Assembly: GCA_964593515.1 (NCBI GenBank)
Contig: CAZQJH010000068.1
Span: 1 to 8,845, forward strand
Source of the DNA: JAXJYR01 sp964593515
GTDB lineage: Bacteria; Bacillota_I; Bacilli_A; Erysipelotrichales; Erysipelotrichaceae
Reading direction: 5' to 3'
Length of the DNA stretch: 8,845 bases
This document shows positions 6,396-8,845 of this stretch, piece by piece; position 1 is the stretch's first letter; each line of letters begins with the position of its first letter. The position numbers and the translations under genes are program-made. The notes beneath the pieces were generated by a model, which saw only the letters and a program-made list of their open reading frames with translations, did not search any database and was not told the DNA's origin.

Positions 6396-6933
6396 GCTTT
6401 TCTCCTTTCTCACTATTTTTCTTATGCCCATGCGAATCAAGCATTTGTATCAGCAATAACATTCCTGATGGAATGGATAAACAAATCAACATACCAACCG
6501 GCGTTTGAGTAAACATTGCAAAATTACCCAAACTCTTTATTTTAAATTGATATACACCTTCCACTTGCTCCGCTAAAACATATCCGCTGTCCTCAGTATT
6601 ATTGTTATCCCCTTTTGTTTTGAATTTTGTTGTTCCATTTTCTTTAATGATATCAACGACTCTATGAGTAATAACAACGTCATTTTTTTTAAAGGCAATA
6701 ATCTCATTTTCCTTTATTTCGTTAGTGTCCACCTCTTTAACTACGACTACATCTCCGGGATATATCTCTGTTTCCATAGAACCCGATAAAACGATAAATG
6801 GTTTCCACCCAAAAAATGATGGTACTTCATCCGGTTTCATAAACGAGTCAATCAATATTACTGAACATAAAAAAAGAATCGGCACTAATATTACTAAAAT
6901 AATGCTACTTAAAATGATCTTTATTTTCTTCAT
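6361..6933 (-). CDS. sipW: SipW-type (ER-type) signal peptidase I, first gene of the operon
   Basis: This is a 190-residue membrane peptidase. Residues 7-30 form the first membrane segment, then VLSGSMETEI holds catalytic Ser52, VVITHRVVDI holds His90 and KGDNNNTEDSG (107-117) completes the ER-type catalytic core. A second membrane segment spans about 145-165. The tail is hydrophilic and charged, with no counterpart in the other copy. GGGGAAGC precedes the ATG by four to five bases. The 3' end overlaps the start of the fusion gene by 35 bp, so the two are translationally linked and the fusion protein is the likely main substrate. Expression should start at the promoter 6984-7012 under control of the divergent XRE protein. 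Confidence 0.92.
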   Translation of the reverse strand: MKKIKIILSSIILVILVPILFLCSVILIDSFMKPDEVPSFFGWKPFIVLSGSMETEIYPGDVVVVKEVDTNEIKENEIIAFKKNDVVITHRVVDIIKENGTTKFKTKGDNNNTEDSGYVLAEQVEGVYQFKIKSLGNFAMFTQTPVGMLICLSIPSGMLLLIQMLDSHGHKKNSEKGEKHERENEVVKDH

Positions 6934-6982
6934 ACAAGCTTCCCCTTTACCGTCAACCTTTTCCTCCCCTTTTTACCGAATA

Positions 6983-7009
6983 CATTTTAACGGAATATCC
7001 GTTAAAATG
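6983..7009. promoter_or_regulatory. perfect palindrome, probable operator of the XRE regulator
   Basis: CATTTTAACGGA (6983-6994) and TCCGTTAAAATG (6998-7009) are perfect 12-bp arms around ATA. The site lies in the gap between the divergent xre gene and the sipW operon and fills the promoter spacer of the latter. A partial extra copy, ACCGAATA, stands just to the left (6975-6982). A dimeric helix-turn-helix protein bound here would block RNA polymerase. Confidence 0.75.
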
Positions 7010-7012
7010 CAA
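6984..7012 (-). promoter_or_regulatory. sigma-A promoter of the sipW/fibre operon
   Basis: On the minus strand, -35 TTGCAT (7007-7012) and -10 TAAAAT (6984-6989) are separated by exactly 17 bases. The leader to the sipW start is about 45 nt and purine-rich. I found no equally good promoter for xre on the plus strand. Confidence 0.65.
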
Positions 7013-7059
7013 TATCAATCTCCCAATTTCTGTAAAATCAACTCAAAGGGGAATATTTT

Positions 7060-7278
7060 ATGGAATGTATAGAAAGAATCCTCGCATTAAGGGAAGATAG
7101 TGATTTAAACCAAACTACAATCGCAAAAGCTATCCATGTAGCGCAAACAACCTATTCAGATTACGAAAAAGGAAAAGTCCGTATCCCTTTAGAATGCTTG
7201 ATTGAATTAACGAAGTTTTATAATATAGATATGAATTACATTTCGGGCGTTAGCGATATAAAAGTAAGTGCTTTGTAA
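7060..7278 (+). CDS. small XRE-family helix-turn-helix regulator, SinR-like in position
   Basis: This is a 72-residue DNA-binding protein made up of little more than one XRE/Cro-C1 domain. Residues 4-60 match the five-helix fold: ILALREDSDLNQTTIAKAIH, then VAQTTYSDYEKGKVRIP as turn and recognition helix, then LIELTKFYNIDMNYISGVSD. It has no sensor or dimerisation extension beyond the core. AAAGGGG stands eight bases before the ATG. It is divergent from the sipW operon, and the shared 126-bp gap holds a perfect palindrome over the operon promoter. It is therefore probably a repressor of the operon and perhaps of itself, comparable in logic (not in proven homology) to SinR of Bacillus. It is the only intact plus-strand gene in the window. 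Confidence 0.88.
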   Translation: MECIERILALREDSDLNQTTIAKAIHVAQTTYSDYEKGKVRIPLECLIELTKFYNIDMNYISGVSDIKVSAL

Positions 7279-7302
7279 CAAAGTGCCTGTAAAAAATAAT
7301 GA

Positions 7303-7659
7303 GGATGGCTTATAATCCTTTAGTTCTATATTGCTATTATATAACGAAATTCAATTACGTAAAATTTCACAAGATGAGATTTTATATTTTAAGCAAAGTG
7401 CTTCTAACGAACCCTTGCCGCTTAAATATTCTTTCACAACTTGCGTTTTAAAATCTTTCATATAAGTTTTTGATCTTATTTGAGGGAGAAGTGCATCTGG
7501 ATCTCCGGTTTGATATGCATGAATCCATCTCCATATATTTCCGGGTAATACATCCATCCCGAGACTACGGGCAATTTCAGATGGTGAACGTCTGCCAGTA
7601 ACATAATCCTCACAAATCTTAAGTTTCTCTCCATAAGAATATTTGTATTTTCTAGACAA
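7303..7659 (-). pseudogene. IS3-family transposase OrfA, nonsense mutation and 3' truncation
   Basis: Translation would start at a TTG (7657-7659), five bases after GGAGG. The product begins MSRKYKYSYGEKLKIC and contains two helix-turn-helix segments typical of IS150-type OrfA: one around SPSEIARSLGM, with WRWIHAYQTGDPDALL after it, and one around SLEALCLKYKI. The frame stops at TGA (7351-7353) after 102 residues. Beyond the stop the same frame reads ISLYNSNIELKDYKP, which fits the family's usual LRNW...YN..ELKDY segment with TGA standing exactly where tryptophan (TGG) is expected. Similarity then ends near 7303. The protein is thus broken twice and OrfB is absent. Confidence 0.8.
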
Positions 7660-7663
7660 AAAC

Positions 7664-7708
7664 ACCTCCAAAGTAGATTTGGTTACTTACCTTGTCTACT
7701 TTGGAGGT
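7664..7708 (-). promoter_or_regulatory. hairpin that hides the transposase ribosome binding site
   Basis: ACCTCCAAAGTAGA and TCTACTTTGGAGGT are perfect 14-bp arms (7664-7677, 7695-7708). In a minus-strand transcript entering from the second lipoprotein gene, the GGAGG of orfA would be paired. The stem is followed by GTTTTTG, so it may also act as that gene's terminator. Confidence 0.65.
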
Positions 7709-7741
7709 ATCATATCACACGCGCCCCGCTCCAACTTATCA

Positions 7742-8512
7742 TTATTCAATATCAAAAAAGTAAAGAGTTCCTTGAATTTTTGCAAGTTCATACATTTCGT
7801 CCCAATAGTAGCCAAATAGTGAGCAGTCCCTCTTAATATCCATGTAACAGTCACTGGACTCACTTGATGGACTAGACTTACATCTTAAGACAACTTCAGA
7901 AGTGATATCATTCATACTGTAATTTATAAGATATTTGTAATACTCATCCTTTAATTTTAAGAAACATTCTGGAGTTTCGGTAACATCTCCAAAGGCACCG
8001 ACATTTTCGACAGTATAAGTAGCTATTTCAAAATATTCCTGCCAGTTATCTATCGTAATTTCAACTTCTTTTATAGGAAACTCACTTGTATCCAAACGTC
8101 CGTTACATAAAATATCGTTATTGCCAATAAGAAAACATACACCATTTGTATCTTTGATTTCGTAGTAGGTATTATTACCATCCTCCGATGTGATGGTCAA
8201 TGTAGTATCATTGATTTCCCATGTTCCTAATTCATCTAATGTAATACCACTTAAATAAGTGTTATCTTCACCAAAAATAATTTTTCTATCTATACCAATT
8301 CCATGGGTATTCAACCAATAGCTGTCGTCATTCAATAGAATTTCTGTATAATCAACTTCTGACTCGCTATCACTATTATTAGTGGTATTTTCATTGTTCT
8401 CTTGGTTTTCGCTGTTCGTACTTTCATTATTCGTAACCGAATCATTCCCACCACAAGCAACAACAAAAAAACTCATACTTGCTACTAAAAGCATTACTAA
8501 TAACTTTTTCAT
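7742..8512 (-). CDS. predicted surface lipoprotein, paralogue of the one at 183-1073
   Basis: This is a 256-residue protein. The start at 8510-8512 has GGAGG eight bases upstream; an earlier ATG would add ten residues without a ribosome binding site and spoil the signal peptide. MKKLLVMLLVASMSFFVVAC is a textbook lipoprotein signal with Cys20 lipidated. A low-complexity linker rich in Asn, Ser and Glu (about residues 21-50) follows, then an acidic beta-rich domain. Shared with the first lipoprotein are the EITIDNWQEYFE motif, the adjoining aromatic stretch and the C-terminal GTLY. It also contains GTWEINDTTLTITSEDG, of a type often seen in small extracytoplasmic beta-sandwich lipoproteins. 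The function is unknown. It is a single-gene unit, upstream of an IS remnant whose hairpin may end its transcript. Confidence 0.85.
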   Translation of the reverse strand: MKKLLVMLLVASMSFFVVACGGNDSVTNNESTNSENQENNENTTNNSDSESEVDYTEILLNDDSYWLNTHGIGIDRKIIFGEDNTYLSGITLDELGTWEINDTTLTITSEDGNNTYYEIKDTNGVCFLIGNNDILCNGRLDTSEFPIKEVEITIDNWQEYFEIATYTVENVGAFGDVTETPECFLKLKDEYYKYLINYSMNDITSEVVLRCKSSPSSESSDCYMDIKRDCSLFGYYWDEMYELAKIQGTLYFFDIE

Positions 8513-8637
8513 TTTCGTTTCCTCCGTTTGTATATTTAGCATAAAATTATGCGTTCAATTATATATATATAATTTGTCAACAGAGGGGACCTGTTTTTCT
8601 TACGCAAGAAACTATACTGTAAATTATTACCGCATCG

Positions 8638-8671
8638 AAAAAAGGACTTTCGATTAAATTATCGAAAGTCC
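8638..8671 (-). terminator. intrinsic terminator after the GGGtGRT gene
   Basis: Perfect 11-bp arms GGACTTTCGAT (8644-8654) and ATCGAAAGTCC (8661-8671) with a 6-nt loop are followed on the minus strand by a T6 tract. It lies 28 bp after the stop codon. Confidence 0.85.
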
Positions 8672-8699
8672 CAAAAAACTAAATTTTTACGGTATTCAA

Positions 8700-8845
8700 T
8701 TAGAATTTACCATTATCAGCTGCTTCTTGGATAGCTACAGCTACAGCTACAGTCATACCAACCATTGGGTTGTTACCTGCACCGATAAGTCCCATCATTT
8801 CTACATAAGTTTGCGACAAGTCGCAAACTTCAAAGGGACTTCGCC
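8700..8845 (-). CDS. C-terminal end of a GGGtGRT-family protein (partial)
   Basis: The minus-strand frame runs from the window edge to TAA at 8700-8702 and ends YVEMMGLIGAGNNPMVG, then MTVAVAVAIQEAADNGKF. This matches my recollection of the conserved C-terminus of the GGGtGRT proteins, a widespread anaerobe family of about 330 residues without a proven function. Upstream of Tyr-Val-Glu the frame stays open but reads SPFEVCDLSQT. That does not look like the usual small-residue segment (of the SSVPAH type) preceding VEMM, and it is encoded by a perfect palindrome (8807-8830). Either a short palindromic element is inserted in frame or the window edge is a rearrangement or assembly junction. Confidence 0.6.
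   Translation of the reverse strand, partial: RSPFEVCDLSQTYVEMMGLIGAGNNPMVGMTVAVAVAIQEAADNGKF
8807..8830. repeat. 24-bp near-perfect palindrome inside the GGGtGRT reading frame
   Basis: AAGTTTGCGAC (8807-8817) and GTCGCAAACTT (8820-8830) are perfect 11-bp arms around AA. It is more GC-rich than its surroundings and coincides with the point where the protein leaves the family pattern. Confidence 0.65.

Larger units (their letters stand above)
7303..7712 (-). mobile_element. truncated IS3-family (IS150-type) insertion sequence
   Basis: Only the left end and part of orfA remain. The outer end is probably TGATACCTCC reading inward on the minus strand from 7712. The similarity to transposase OrfA stops near 7303, only about 25 bp after the xre stop codon. 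There is no orfB, no right end and no visible target duplication, so the element is dead. Confidence 0.75.

Noticed and set aside
2448..6933. Sortase-anchored pilus operon
   Set aside because: There is no LPXTG-type sorting signal on any product and no sortase; the peptidases are signal peptidases of the SipW type.
8530..8580. TTGACA (minus strand, 8575-8580) with TATAAT and other -10 like sequence upstream of the second lipoprotein
   Set aside because: The TATAAT is only 11 bases from the TTGACA and the next candidate is 23 bases away. A TTGAAC alternative (8553-8558) would start transcription at the ribosome binding site. A promoter is surely nearby, but I cannot place it.

Overview
The window looks like the chromosome of a low-GC, Gram-positive anaerobe, most likely a gut Clostridia/Lachnospiraceae-type Firmicute. 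The reasons are the AT-rich codon use, strong AGGAGG-type ribosome binding sites, sigma-A style promoters, signal-peptide lipoproteins, SipW/TasA-type secretion genes, an IS150-type IS3 remnant, and the C-terminus of a GGGtGRT-family protein at the right edge. This taxonomic call is inference. Almost every gene lies on the minus strand; the exception is a small XRE regulator.

Layout from left to right: the first codons of a minus-strand gene that leaves the window (1-37), with its promoter; a lipoprotein gene (183-1073) with a terminator after it; a structured RNA with a U-tract, tentatively 6S-like (1080-1213), lying directly upstream of the lipoprotein; a small ORF with its own promoter and terminator (1260-1540); about 850 bp of decayed, mostly unreadable DNA (1541-2394) holding a broken phage-type ORF and a four-copy 8-bp repeat; the main operon (6933 down to 2448) ending in an intrinsic terminator; a divergent XRE regulator (7060-7278); a broken IS3-family element (7303-7712); a second lipoprotein related to the first (7742-8512); and the end of a GGGtGRT gene (8700-8845) interrupted by a palindrome at the window edge.

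The main operon is the centre of interest. In transcription order it encodes a SipW-type signal peptidase, a 654-residue protein joining a TasA/camelysin-like fibre domain to an SGNH/GDSL esterase, a free TasA-like protein, two perfect stem-loops, a second SipW-type peptidase, a third short secreted protein with a related N-terminus, and a small acidic membrane or secreted peptide. Each peptidase is followed by its own candidate substrates. The divergent XRE regulator and a perfect 12-bp-arm palindrome, which fills the spacer of a good sigma-A promoter, recall SinR control of tapA-sipW-tasA in Bacillus subtilis. The reading offered here is a regulated surface-fibre or matrix system that carries an esterase on one of its subunits. 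The domain calls rest on visible motifs; the joint function is inference.
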